Assembly (NCBI GenBank): GCA_947166355.1 | Contig: CAMVDX010000005.1 | Location: 101,650 to 165,649 of the forward strand | DNA: 64,000 nt | Source: an uncultured Treponema sp. | Lineage (GTDB): Bacteria; Spirochaetota; Spirochaetia; Treponematales; Treponemataceae | Direction: 5' to 3' | Shown here: piece by piece, positions 46,853-55,916 of the stretch | Position numbering within the stretch: the stretch's first letter is position 1 | Layout of the letters: each line of letters opens with the position of its first letter | Made by a program: the position numbers and the translations under genes | The notes under the pieces: model-generated | Databases searched by the model: none | The model's input: only the letters and a program-made list of their open reading frames with translations | What the model was told of the DNA's origin: nothing

Positions 46853-47416
46853 TCATTTTATAAGCACCCAGGTTGCACCTGTTCCGCCTTCGGCTTTTGT
46901 TTTTGGATGGCCGGAGGTGCCGCAGCGTTTGTCGTGTTCTATAAAACGTCTTACAAGCTCTCCAAGTACCGGGTCAGAACCATGTGAATGAATTCCTTTA
47001 CCGTGGATAATAAGCACCTTGCTAAGCCCTCGAGCTTTGCAGTCGGTTATAAAACGATTGAGAACTTCTACGGCTTCGTCCTGATGCAGACCGTGAAGGT
47101 CAAGTCGGGCTTCAGGTTTCATGTTTAAAAGATAATTACGATCATAAAGCTTTGAACGCTCTTCCTGTTCTTCAGCAATCTTGTCTTTGTCTATAGTTCC
47201 ATAACGGCGGAGCCACATTTCCATAGGATTAATCTGTTTTGAATTGTCTGCACGAAGCTGTGCCTCAAAATCTTTTTCGGCGGCGCGGGCTTTTTCTTCT
47301 TTTGTAGGGGCATTGGCTTTTTTATGAGAAACCTGATTTTTAACGCTTTCTTTCTGTTTTTTTAACTGTTGTTTCTGCATCGAATCCCATTGATCCAGAA
47401 TATCGCCCATATCCAT
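46853..47416 (-). CDS. Smr-domain protein
   Basis: ARLDLHGLHQDEAVEVLNRFI, VLIIHGKGIHS. Confidence 0.88.
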   Translation of the reverse strand: MDMGDILDQWDSMQKQQLKKQKESVKNQVSHKKANAPTKEEKARAAEKDFEAQLRADNSKQINPMEMWLRRYGTIDKDKIAEEQEERSKLYDRNYLLNMKPEARLDLHGLHQDEAVEVLNRFITDCKARGLSKVLIIHGKGIHSHGSDPVLGELVRRFIEHDKRCGTSGHPKTKAEGGTGATWVLIK

Positions 47417-47428
47417 AAAAATACCTCT

Positions 47429-48850
47429 TTACTTAATTATAATAATTTTGTCTGTAGTACACCAGCCGCCGTTTTTACCAAGTTCAACGTAAAACCATTT
47501 TCCGGTTTTTTCAAGAATGCGGACTTTGCTTCCAGCTGTCAGTTCTACTGCGGATTCAGCTTTTTCTGCCGGAATAGAATAAATCTTACAGCCGGTACAG
47601 ATTCCGTATTTTTCATTTCTTCTGATAAGGCTGTAAATTGATGTAATCATAGAAACTACAAGAATTGTTATAAAAACAAGCAGTTTTATTTTTTGATTTT
47701 TGCGGATTGCAAGAATCAGTAAAATCAGAGAGGCAAGAATCAGCGCCAGTGAAATATACATCAGAATTGAAGGAAAGATTTTTAATGAAGATGGAGGCAG
47801 ATTCAGAGAACTTTCAAAACTGCTGCGATTTTTTTTTGCAGAAAAATAATTTAAAAAAGCATAGTGTTCTTTTGTATAAAGTTCTGAAAGTTTTTTGCAG
47901 TCTTCATAAGTTACAGTAATTTTTTGAGAGGGTGTTTCAAATTCTGTCTGCTGAAAGAAAGCGTCAGAAAAAATATCAGATTCTTTTTGATTTTGAACAA
48001 CAGATGAGCCTTCAATAAAGTTGATAATAATCTCAGGAAGCAGAAGCTCATTTCTATAGCCACGGTAATCTGTGGCTGCAAGCTTAAATTTCGGAAGAGC
48101 CTGTTCACCAGTGGTAAGGGCTGTCCATTCAAAATCAGCTACAGGAATAAGCTCGTGAGAATAATTACGTTCACGAAATTTGATTTCAGAAAAATCATAT
48201 TCTTTTGTCTGAGTAAAAATAGAATCCTTTGGAATGTCCCAGGTGAACTGAACCAGCTGAGTTGCATACTGAAGATTTACAGTAAAGTGTAATTTTTTAC
48301 CCATTGATGCTGTAAAGAGAGGAGAGGCGGAGGCAGGGGAATCAGAGAAAACCGTAGTTCCGTTATCAAAAACAATTACGACTCGTGCATTCATTTTTGC
48401 AGGATCGTTTGTGATTTCAACTTTATCAAAATCAATCTGACGGCGGTGGTTCTGAATCATAACTGAAAGCGGAGACAATGTGTAACTTCCACTTTTTTCA
48501 AAGCTATACCAGATTTCGATTATTGTGCCGTTATAGTCATCAGAATAAAAATCTGTCTTACGCATAGTGCGGAAATTTATATCCTGTTTTTGTTCTGTAG
48601 AAATAACCTGCACCTGCGAAGGAACAGCCTTTGGAATTATTACTGAAAATTTTATATCTTCTTTTGCAAAAAGGTTTTGTCCTTCTGATGGAGAAAGCTT
48701 GAGATTTCGAATTTCTGCCGCAGTAAGAATCTGAGATTGAGACTGCGTAAAAGCTGGCAGAGTTATAAAAAGAGAACTAAATAGAATTGAAAAAGAAACT
48801 AAAAATCTTCTGCAAGATTTGAAGACTGTTGTGATTCGCTGTTTTTCCAT
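47429..48850 (-). CDS. BatD-like protein with C-terminal SH3-like domain
   Basis: N-terminal signal plus Ig-like strands; C-terminal TM then AVELTAGSKVRILEKTGKWFYVEL; position in Bat operon. Confidence 0.65.
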   Translation of the reverse strand: MEKQRITTVFKSCRRFLVSFSILFSSLFITLPAFTQSQSQILTAAEIRNLKLSPSEGQNLFAKEDIKFSVIIPKAVPSQVQVISTEQKQDINFRTMRKTDFYSDDYNGTIIEIWYSFEKSGSYTLSPLSVMIQNHRRQIDFDKVEITNDPAKMNARVVIVFDNGTTVFSDSPASASPLFTASMGKKLHFTVNLQYATQLVQFTWDIPKDSIFTQTKEYDFSEIKFRERNYSHELIPVADFEWTALTTGEQALPKFKLAATDYRGYRNELLLPEIIINFIEGSSVVQNQKESDIFSDAFFQQTEFETPSQKITVTYEDCKKLSELYTKEHYAFLNYFSAKKNRSSFESSLNLPPSSLKIFPSILMYISLALILASLILLILAIRKNQKIKLLVFITILVVSMITSIYSLIRRNEKYGICTGCKIYSIPAEKAESAVELTAGSKVRILEKTGKWFYVELGKNGGWCTTDKIIIIK

Positions 48851-51360
48851 TGTTTCTGGTCATTCTCCTTAATATGTTCAAAAACGGCTTTTTCCAGATT
48901 TTGAGGAGTCTGGTCATCCTGAGTAGATTGAATTGCATTGCTCTCGTTTTGATGTCCGCGGCCTTCTGCCATCTGCATTGAAAGCTCGAGATTGATTTTT
49001 GCTTCGATTTTTGAATTGTCAATCTGTAATGCTTTTTTAAAGAAATCTTGTGCCTCTTCAAAGTCAGAATTTCTGTGGGCAATTACGCCGGCATTATAAC
49101 AGGCCGCATAGCGGACTTCATCTGGAACAGATTCTGAATCGTCAGCAAGTGATGTAAATAAATTCATTGCTTCATCAGTTTCGCCAAGCATGATATAGGC
49201 GGTAGCTAAATCATAAATTGCATAACTCATATTTTGTTCGTTGTTGCGTGCAGTAGAATTTTCTGAGGCCTTCATAAATCGCGAAACAGAATGACGGTAT
49301 TGCTTTTTGTGATAAGAAATGGTTCCTTTTAGAATCTCGGCAGTATCAGAAGAACAGCCGGAAAAAAGAATTGTAAAAACAGAAAGTGCAACCGCAGCCT
49401 GCTTGGGAGAGGCATGGAAGAATCTGGCAAAATTAAATTCTGTGAGGACATAACTGAGAATAAACGAAATTACCGCGAGTGCAAGAAAAAGCTTGTAGCG
49501 CGGAACCGGCTTCATTTCATAAGCGGTAATCATGCTTTCTGCGCCAGCCGAATTCAGCTGAGAAAGCAGCGATATTGCAGACCCTTTTTCTTCTGCAGAA
49601 ATGTAAGTAGGCGCAGAATGTCCTTTGAAAAAACTATATTTTTTAGATGCCTCAGAAACCGCGCTTTCCAAATGGCTGCGGCGGAGGGCCGTCATCACCT
49701 GAGTTTTACCGTCGCCGGCCATAACAGGACTTTCTTCTTCTTTGCCAAAGCCGATTATCGTAACCGGAATGCCCGACTTCTGACATTCGTTCAGCGCCGG
49801 CACAAGCTGGCCGTCTGTTTCCTCGCCATCTGTAAATACCCAGATTCGGCCGGCAGATGCGTGGTTAGCAGGGAATGCGCCGCGGGCCTTCAAAATCCCT
49901 TTGCCAAGGCTTGTTCCCGGCACCGTCATGAGAGACGGCGACATTACAGACAAAAGAGATTCCGTCATTGCAAAATCATCAGTCAAAGGAATTGCCGCAA
50001 CGCCATCTCCCTTTGCAAGAATAATCGCAACGGAAACGCCTTCCATCCGGCTGATCAGTTTTTTTGCATAAACAGAAGCGGCTTCAAGTCTGGTGCTCGA
50101 GCCGTGCGCACCTGTACCAGGACAATCTCTTGCAAGCATGCTGTTTGAAATATCAAAAACCATTGCAACAGAATGACCGTTTTTCTGAACCGGAACAAGA
50201 TAAGAGCCCCACGAAATTCCTGAGCGTGCGATAAGAAGCATTACAAACGAAACCGAAAGAAAAGCCGAACGCACAAGAAGAATTCGTTTATGACGGAAGC
50301 AAATCATTTCTTTTAAAATTATGCGTTTTATAAACCAGGCAATTACGAGAATGATAATTGCGAGAGTCAAAAAGTTTTTATAGTAATAATTACTTACCGT
50401 GCGGTAAGTGTAGTTCGGAGTTACAGCTTCAATTTTTGTTACGGTTCCAAGTGTTGTAGAAAGCTCATCCAGAGACTGTGCTTCAAAATATCTTCCGTTC
50501 CCAATGGTAGAAATCTTTTTAAGTGAAGCAGGATTAAAGTTTGAATCCAAATGTCCGGAATAGATTTTGCCGGTAGCAGGATCGGTATACTCAATAGGAA
50601 CTCTTCCTTTAGAGCCGATTCCGACAACATAAACAGTAATCTCATTATCAGCAGCAAGACGGGCTGCTGTTTCAGGATGAATCTCTCCTGCGTTATTTTC
50701 GCCGTCAGTTAAAAGTACAATGCACTTTTTGGGCGCGGTAGAAGAAACCAGATGACATACTGCCGTACTTAAGCCGTCACCGATTGCAGAGCCGTTTCCA
50801 AAGGAACCAGCCGAAATATTGATAAGATGCTCAGTAAAAAAACTGTGGTCTGTTGTAGGCGGAACCAGAACTGCGGCATTACTTCCGAGGGCTACGAGAC
50901 CATAGCGGCTTGCATCATTTTCTTTTGTCAGTTTAAGAATTGCGTTTTTTGCAGCTTCAAGTCTCATTCCGCCATCCATATCTTTTGCAGACATAGAAGG
51001 GCTTGTATCGAGAACAAAAACAATATCAGTTCCAAGCGAGGTGTAAACTTTTTCCTGACTGGAAATAACAGGATCGGCAAAAGCTGCAATGCAGATTAAA
51101 AAGCCTGCGATAAGAAGAATCTGAGAAAGCACAGAAAGAAATTTTTGCGTATGTCCCTTCCAGGTAAAGCTGCGTCCTTCCCAGTCTGCGAGCACAGCCG
51201 GGAAAGAGATTTTTGCAAGAATTTTAAGATGCCGTAAAATATAAAGAAGAGGAATCAAAAGAATAAGCAGGAAAGCGGCAGGATTTTCAAAACTAGGCAA
51301 TTTCGTTTCCTCCTTTTGATTTTTCGGACTTATCTTTTTCAACAGTTTCCAGTGTTTCAA
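48799..51360 (-). CDS. BatA/BatB/BatC-like fusion: two vWA domains plus TPR
   Basis: FVLDTSPSMSAKDM and MVFDISNSMLARDC vWA MIDAS motifs; TPR region after SGCSSDTAEILKG; start may be downstream of 51360. Confidence 0.8.
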   Translation of the reverse strand: MKHWKLLKKISPKNQKEETKLPSFENPAAFLLILLIPLLYILRHLKILAKISFPAVLADWEGRSFTWKGHTQKFLSVLSQILLIAGFLICIAAFADPVISSQEKVYTSLGTDIVFVLDTSPSMSAKDMDGGMRLEAAKNAILKLTKENDASRYGLVALGSNAAVLVPPTTDHSFFTEHLINISAGSFGNGSAIGDGLSTAVCHLVSSTAPKKCIVLLTDGENNAGEIHPETAARLAADNEITVYVVGIGSKGRVPIEYTDPATGKIYSGHLDSNFNPASLKKISTIGNGRYFEAQSLDELSTTLGTVTKIEAVTPNYTYRTVSNYYYKNFLTLAIIILVIAWFIKRIILKEMICFRHKRILLVRSAFLSVSFVMLLIARSGISWGSYLVPVQKNGHSVAMVFDISNSMLARDCPGTGAHGSSTRLEAASVYAKKLISRMEGVSVAIILAKGDGVAAIPLTDDFAMTESLLSVMSPSLMTVPGTSLGKGILKARGAFPANHASAGRIWVFTDGEETDGQLVPALNECQKSGIPVTIIGFGKEEESPVMAGDGKTQVMTALRRSHLESAVSEASKKYSFFKGHSAPTYISAEEKGSAISLLSQLNSAGAESMITAYEMKPVPRYKLFLALAVISFILSYVLTEFNFARFFHASPKQAAVALSVFTILFSGCSSDTAEILKGTISYHKKQYRHSVSRFMKASENSTARNNEQNMSYAIYDLATAYIMLGETDEAMNLFTSLADDSESVPDEVRYAACYNAGVIAHRNSDFEEAQDFFKKALQIDNSKIEAKINLELSMQMAEGRGHQNESNAIQSTQDDQTPQNLEKAVFEHIKENDQKQWKNSESQQSSNLAEDF

Positions 51361-52243
51361 TCTGAGCTGTAAGATTTTCTATCATCTTTTTTAATTCATC
51401 TTTTTCAAAAACTGCGTTATTACTATAGCGGATAAAATCTGTACGCACAAAGCTTGCTGCAATTTCGCCGAATGCTTCTTCTTTTATTTCTGAAAGAAGT
51501 CCGCCGGTTACCTTATAAAAGCCTGGCATAATTTCTGAAGTGGCTGCATGCGTAAATGGAAAATCAAAACGCACTTCAAGATAATTGCGAAGCGTCTTCT
51601 GAATTTTTTCGGCAGAAGCTTTTGCACTGCGCACTGGTTCTTCAGAGTTTTCTGCTTCTGCTGCAATTTTATATAAAGCACGGATGGTCTGCTTTTTGTT
51701 CTTTTTATATTTTTTCAAAAGGCGTCTTGTGTTCATATAAAACAAAAGGCTTTTTCGTTTTATAAAAAGTCTGATTAAAACAATCACAAGAATTATAATT
51801 GCTGCAAGCGTTCCGTAAAGCTTGTATGCTGTGCCCGGTAAAAGTAATGGTGCTGCTGTATCATGAAGTGATGTAGTGTTCAGATTATCTGTAGAAACAA
51901 GGGAGACAATAGGAACGGGTTCAAAAACAATTGTTACGTCTTCAAGTGTAAGATTCGGAAATTCTATGAGACCTGTTTTCCACGAAACAAAATTTAATGA
52001 GAGCTGGTAAAAGTCTACGCCGGCTGGTGAGAGAGTGATGCTTTTGATTTCGTAATCGTCGGAGAGGGCTGAGATCTCGGCGGTCACTGAGATGTCGGAA
52101 AGAGCTGAGACCTCGGCGGTTCCGTTTGCTGTAAGCTGTTTTAATGCAGAACTCGGACTGTTGAAAGTACAGCGGAGCTCGGCTGCATCGCCTATATAAA
52201 CTTTTTTGGGAACGAGAATCTGCTGTGGTGTAATTATCGTCAT
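51293..52243 (-). CDS. Bat-operon membrane protein (hypothetical, one TM)
   Basis: Central TM helix YKLYGTLAAIIILVIVLIRLFI; lies between DUF58 and vWA genes. Confidence 0.6.
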   Translation of the reverse strand: MTIITPQQILVPKKVYIGDAAELRCTFNSPSSALKQLTANGTAEVSALSDISVTAEISALSDDYEIKSITLSPAGVDFYQLSLNFVSWKTGLIEFPNLTLEDVTIVFEPVPIVSLVSTDNLNTTSLHDTAAPLLLPGTAYKLYGTLAAIIILVIVLIRLFIKRKSLLFYMNTRRLLKKYKKNKKQTIRALYKIAAEAENSEEPVRSAKASAEKIQKTLRNYLEVRFDFPFTHAATSEIMPGFYKVTGGLLSEIKEEAFGEIAASFVRTDFIRYSNNAVFEKDELKKMIENLTAQIETLETVEKDKSEKSKGGNEIA

Positions 52244-52252
52244 CGCTGTCTC

Positions 52253-53155
52253 CTACCGTGCCCTTGCTTTGCGGGTAAAAATCTGATTGAGTACCTGAAC
52301 CGGTTCTGTTTTTGTGTCGAGAACAACAGGCATTACGCCGTGCTTTATGCAAAAGTCCTGCCATCGGGTTTGGTTCATTTCATTAAAGTTTCGCCATTCT
52401 TTTTTAAAGGCCGGCGAAGAAGTTGGCAGATTCATTTTGATTCCGCTTTCTGCATCCTTAAAAGTTACGGTTCCAAGAGAAGGCAGCTCATCGTCATTTT
52501 CATCATGAAGGTTTATTGCAATAACATCGTTTTTCTGGGAAAGATTTATAAGTGGCTTTTCCCAGCCGCCGGAACGAAAATCCGAAAGTATAAAAACAAG
52601 GGTTCGTTTTCGCAGAACTTTAGCTGCTGCGGTTATTGCGTTCTGGAGTACAGAACCAGTTACTGTTGTTGCAGGCAGCCGGTCAAGGTGATTTAAAATC
52701 TGCATTGTATTTTCTTTTCCGAGCGAAGGTTCGCACGAAAAATGGATTGCTCCGTCAAAAAAAACTGCACCGGTAGGGCAGGAATTGATTTCTGCGGCGA
52801 TTGCAACCAAAGCTGCGGTTTCGGCTGCGGCTGCATATTTTGTGCGCCGGCCACCGGTATTTTCCAGCTGCATGGAAAGCGATGAGTCAACAATCAGAAA
52901 AATCTGTAGCTCACGTTCCTCTTCAAATATTTTTATGTACGGCCGCCCCATTCGGGCTGTTACGTTCCAGTCAATTGTGCGGATGTCGTCTCCACGCATA
53001 TAATCACGAACACCTGCAAACTCAATTCCCTGACCGCGGTAAAGCGAGCGGAAATTGCCGGATTTCATTCCATCTGCAATATCCTCTGCCATCAGCCTCA
53101 GGTATAAAGCTTTTTTTATGAGAGATTCATTGTTTGCAAGATATCGTTTAGCCAT
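52253..53155 (-). CDS. DUF58 domain protein
   Basis: GIEFAGVRDYMRGDDIRTIDWNVTARMGRPYIKIFEEERE. Confidence 0.9.
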   Translation of the reverse strand: MAKRYLANNESLIKKALYLRLMAEDIADGMKSGNFRSLYRGQGIEFAGVRDYMRGDDIRTIDWNVTARMGRPYIKIFEEERELQIFLIVDSSLSMQLENTGGRRTKYAAAAETAALVAIAAEINSCPTGAVFFDGAIHFSCEPSLGKENTMQILNHLDRLPATTVTGSVLQNAITAAAKVLRKRTLVFILSDFRSGGWEKPLINLSQKNDVIAINLHDENDDELPSLGTVTFKDAESGIKMNLPTSSPAFKKEWRNFNEMNQTRWQDFCIKHGVMPVVLDTKTEPVQVLNQIFTRKARAR

Positions 53156-53171
53156 AGATTACTCAGTTATT

Positions 53172-53311
53172 GTCATGCTGAACCTTCGCAGCATAGCTGC
53201 TCGGAGACTCGCTAAAAACAGTCCACTGGACTGTTTTTACACTGCATAGCAGTGTCGCTCCCTATGTTTCAGCATCTAGTGAATAGCCCCTGAAACAAGT
53301 TCAGGGTGACA
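53172..53311. repeat. composite repeat: type C with type D nested inside
   Basis: gtcatgctgaac-[type D 53185-53263]-tttcagcatctagtgaatagcccctgaaacaagttcagggtgac; D hairpin AAAAACAGTCCactGGACTGTTTTT. Confidence 0.78.
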
Positions 53312-53320
53312 GTGCATTGT

Positions 53321-54316
53321 TTACGGAACCGGAATAAAGTCCAGAATCCTTGTTATAATATCATCAGTAGTAACATTGTCAGCTGCGGCTTCATACGAAA
53401 GTACGAGACGATGACGCAGAACATTTAATGCCACAGATTTAATGTCTTCTGGTAAAACAAAGTCTCGGCCTGCAAAAAGGGCCTTAACCTTTGCGCACTG
53501 CAGCATCGCAATTCCTGCACGAGGTGACGCCCCAAAATGAATGTAGCGTGTAATATCGTTGGAATTAGCAGTGTTTACAAGTGTACGGCCGGCCTGCTGT
53601 TTTTTAGAGTTCTCAGGACGTGTAACGGTAAGTATAGAAACAATGTATTCTACAAGCTTTTCATCGCAGGTAATTTTTTCAGTGGCAGCTTTTAGAGCTT
53701 CAATATCACCTGATTGAACAATCTTTTTAACCGGAATATAAGGAGCCTTTCCTGCGGTCTGTACAATTTTGATTTCGTTATCTGCAGATGGATAACTGAT
53801 TACCAGCTTCATCAAGAAACGATCCAGTTCGGCTTCTGGCAGGTTGTAAGTACCTTCCTGTTCAACCGGGTTTTGTGTAGCAAGCACAAAGAATGGTTCA
53901 GGCAGTTTATAGGTTTCTTCGCCGATAGTAATCTGGCGCTCTTCCATAGCTTCAAGCATTGCAGACTGAACCTTAGCAGGGGCACGGTTAATTTCATCAG
54001 CAAGAATTACATTTGCAAAAACAGGTCCCTTACGAACGCTGAACTTTCCTGTATTCTGTTCATAAATTAAAGTACCGGTAACATCTGCAGGCAGCAAATC
54101 CGGAGTAAACTGAATGCGTTTAAAATCAAGTCCGAGAATCTCTGCTACGGTTTTTATAGCAAGTGTCTTTGCAAGTCCTGGTACACCTTCTACAAGCACG
54201 TGTCCGCCTGCTATAAAGGCTGTAAGAATGTCATCAATAAGCTTTTCCTGTCCAATAAGTCTTTTTCCAGCTTCTGCGCGGCAGTCTTCTATTATATGCA
54301 CTAATTTATTTTCCAT
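53321..54316 (-). CDS. MoxR-family AAA ATPase
   Basis: GGHVLVEGVPGLAKTLAIK, ADEINRAPAKVQSAMLEAMEE; ATG 54316 (MENKLVH) chosen. Confidence 0.93.
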   Translation of the reverse strand: MENKLVHIIEDCRAEAGKRLIGQEKLIDDILTAFIAGGHVLVEGVPGLAKTLAIKTVAEILGLDFKRIQFTPDLLPADVTGTLIYEQNTGKFSVRKGPVFANVILADEINRAPAKVQSAMLEAMEERQITIGEETYKLPEPFFVLATQNPVEQEGTYNLPEAELDRFLMKLVISYPSADNEIKIVQTAGKAPYIPVKKIVQSGDIEALKAATEKITCDEKLVEYIVSILTVTRPENSKKQQAGRTLVNTANSNDITRYIHFGASPRAGIAMLQCAKVKALFAGRDFVLPEDIKSVALNVLRHRLVLSYEAAADNVTTDDIITRILDFIPVP

Positions 54317-54370
54317 AGGCAATGATTATACCAAAAACCGTATATTGTTACAAATATACAGAAGATTGTG

Positions 54371-54541
54371 TGATGACAGAATGCGGAGCGGAAAACACAA
54401 TGAGCTGCATCGAGGAGTTTTGGCGTTTAGCCATCGAAAACAATCCGAGGATTTTTCAAAGAAAAACCGCAGGATTGTTAACACAAAAAACTAGCTCGCC
54501 CGCAGCTCAGTGTGGTTTTCCGCGGGAGCATTCTGTCATCA
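54371..54541. repeat. 171-bp long-hairpin element (MITE-like or structured RNA candidate)
   Basis: Termini tgatgacagaatgcggagcggaaaacacaatgagctgc and gcagctcagtgtggttttccgcgggagcattctgtcatca are near-complementary; inner pair aacaatcc/ggattgtt. Confidence 0.75.
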
Positions 54542-54626
54542 TAAGAACTCTTAAATATGCATAAATATACAAAAAATTTGTATAATTATTGACTAAGCAA
54601 TCACAAATTCGCATAATTAGAACATT

Positions 54627-55916
54627 ATGATTAACCCATTAGCACAACAATTAAACGAAACTCTTTCAGGTTCAGTTGTAGACGCGCTCATGTCTGATAT
54701 GGGAAAGCGCCTTTATTTTCCAAACGGAATTATTTCTCAGGGTGGCGAAGCTGCAAAAGATGCACACTTCGCAAACGGTACAATCGGTATGGCAGTTGCT
54801 CAGGGTACACCAATTGAGCTTGATTCCTACAAAAAGAATATGCCGTCGCTCACTCCGCGCGAAACAGTTGCTTATGCAAAAACAGCTGGTAATCCAGACC
54901 TCCGTGCTTTATGGAAAGAAAAAATCATAGAAAAAAATCCGTCGCTTAAAGACAAGCAGTTTTCACTGCCAATTCTTGTTCCTGGACTCACAGCAGTTCT
55001 TTCTTATGTTTGCGACCTTTTTGTTGATGTAGACAAGCCGCTTCTTGCTGCTGACCCTTGCTGGGATAACTACGAATTGATTGCAGCAGCCCGCCGTGGC
55101 GCTGAGTTCCATCAGTTCAAATGCTTTGAGAACGGAAAGTTTAATATTCCAGATCTTGAAGCAAAAATGAAAGCAGATGCAGAAAAATACGGTTCAGTTC
55201 GAGTAATCCTCAACTTCCCTCAGAATCCTTCTGGTTATAGTCCTACAGTTTCTGAAGCAAAAGAAATCGTACGTATTGTCCGCGAAATTGCTGAATCTGG
55301 TAAAAAGGTTCTTGTTCTTTCTGATGATGCTTACTTTGGACTCAACTATGAAGCAGATATTGAACCTCAGTCGCTCTTTGCTTATATGGCAGACCTCCAC
55401 GAAAATGTACTTGCAATCAAGGCAGATGGTCCGACAAAAGAAGATTTCGCCTGGGGCTTCCGTGCAGGATTTGTAACTTTTGCTTCAAAGGGACTGTCTG
55501 ATGCTCAGTACACAGCTCTCGTAACAAAGTTTATGGCTGCAATCCGTTCTTCAGTTTCTTGTTCTTCAACTCCATCTCAGAGTCTTGTAATGCATGCTCT
55601 TAAAGATGATGCTCATAACAAGCAGAAAATCGAATGCCGTAAGATGCTTCAGAGCCGTTATGATCGTGTCCGCAATTTTGTAAATACTCATACTTCAAAG
55701 GTTCTTGAGCCGCTTCCTTTTAATTCAGGCTACTTTATGAGCTTCCATGTAAGTACTGGAAAAGCAGAAGAAATCCGCAAGGCTTTACTCAAGGAAAAGG
55801 GAATCGGAATTATTCAGATTGATCCACATACTTTACGTGTAGCTTTCTCAAGTATTGATGAAGATAAGATTGATTCAGTTTACACAAGCATCTATAATGT
55901 AGCTGATGCATTGTAA
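54627..55916 (+). CDS. class I/II aminotransferase
   Basis: PRETVAYAKTAGNPDLRALW, NFPQNPSGYSPT, DDAYFGLNYE. Confidence 0.85.
   Translation: MINPLAQQLNETLSGSVVDALMSDMGKRLYFPNGIISQGGEAAKDAHFANGTIGMAVAQGTPIELDSYKKNMPSLTPRETVAYAKTAGNPDLRALWKEKIIEKNPSLKDKQFSLPILVPGLTAVLSYVCDLFVDVDKPLLAADPCWDNYELIAAARRGAEFHQFKCFENGKFNIPDLEAKMKADAEKYGSVRVILNFPQNPSGYSPTVSEAKEIVRIVREIAESGKKVLVLSDDAYFGLNYEADIEPQSLFAYMADLHENVLAIKADGPTKEDFAWGFRAGFVTFASKGLSDAQYTALVTKFMAAIRSSVSCSSTPSQSLVMHALKDDAHNKQKIECRKMLQSRYDRVRNFVNTHTSKVLEPLPFNSGYFMSFHVSTGKAEEIRKALLKEKGIGIIQIDPHTLRVAFSSIDEDKIDSVYTSIYNVADAL

Noticed and set aside
49414-50148. 244-aa plus-strand ORF
   Set aside because: Antisense to the vWA/TPR gene; Arg/Cys-rich shadow ORF.
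54322-54564. 80-aa ORF (and 54114-54494)
   Set aside because: Covers the 171-bp hairpin element; better explained as a non-coding repeat.
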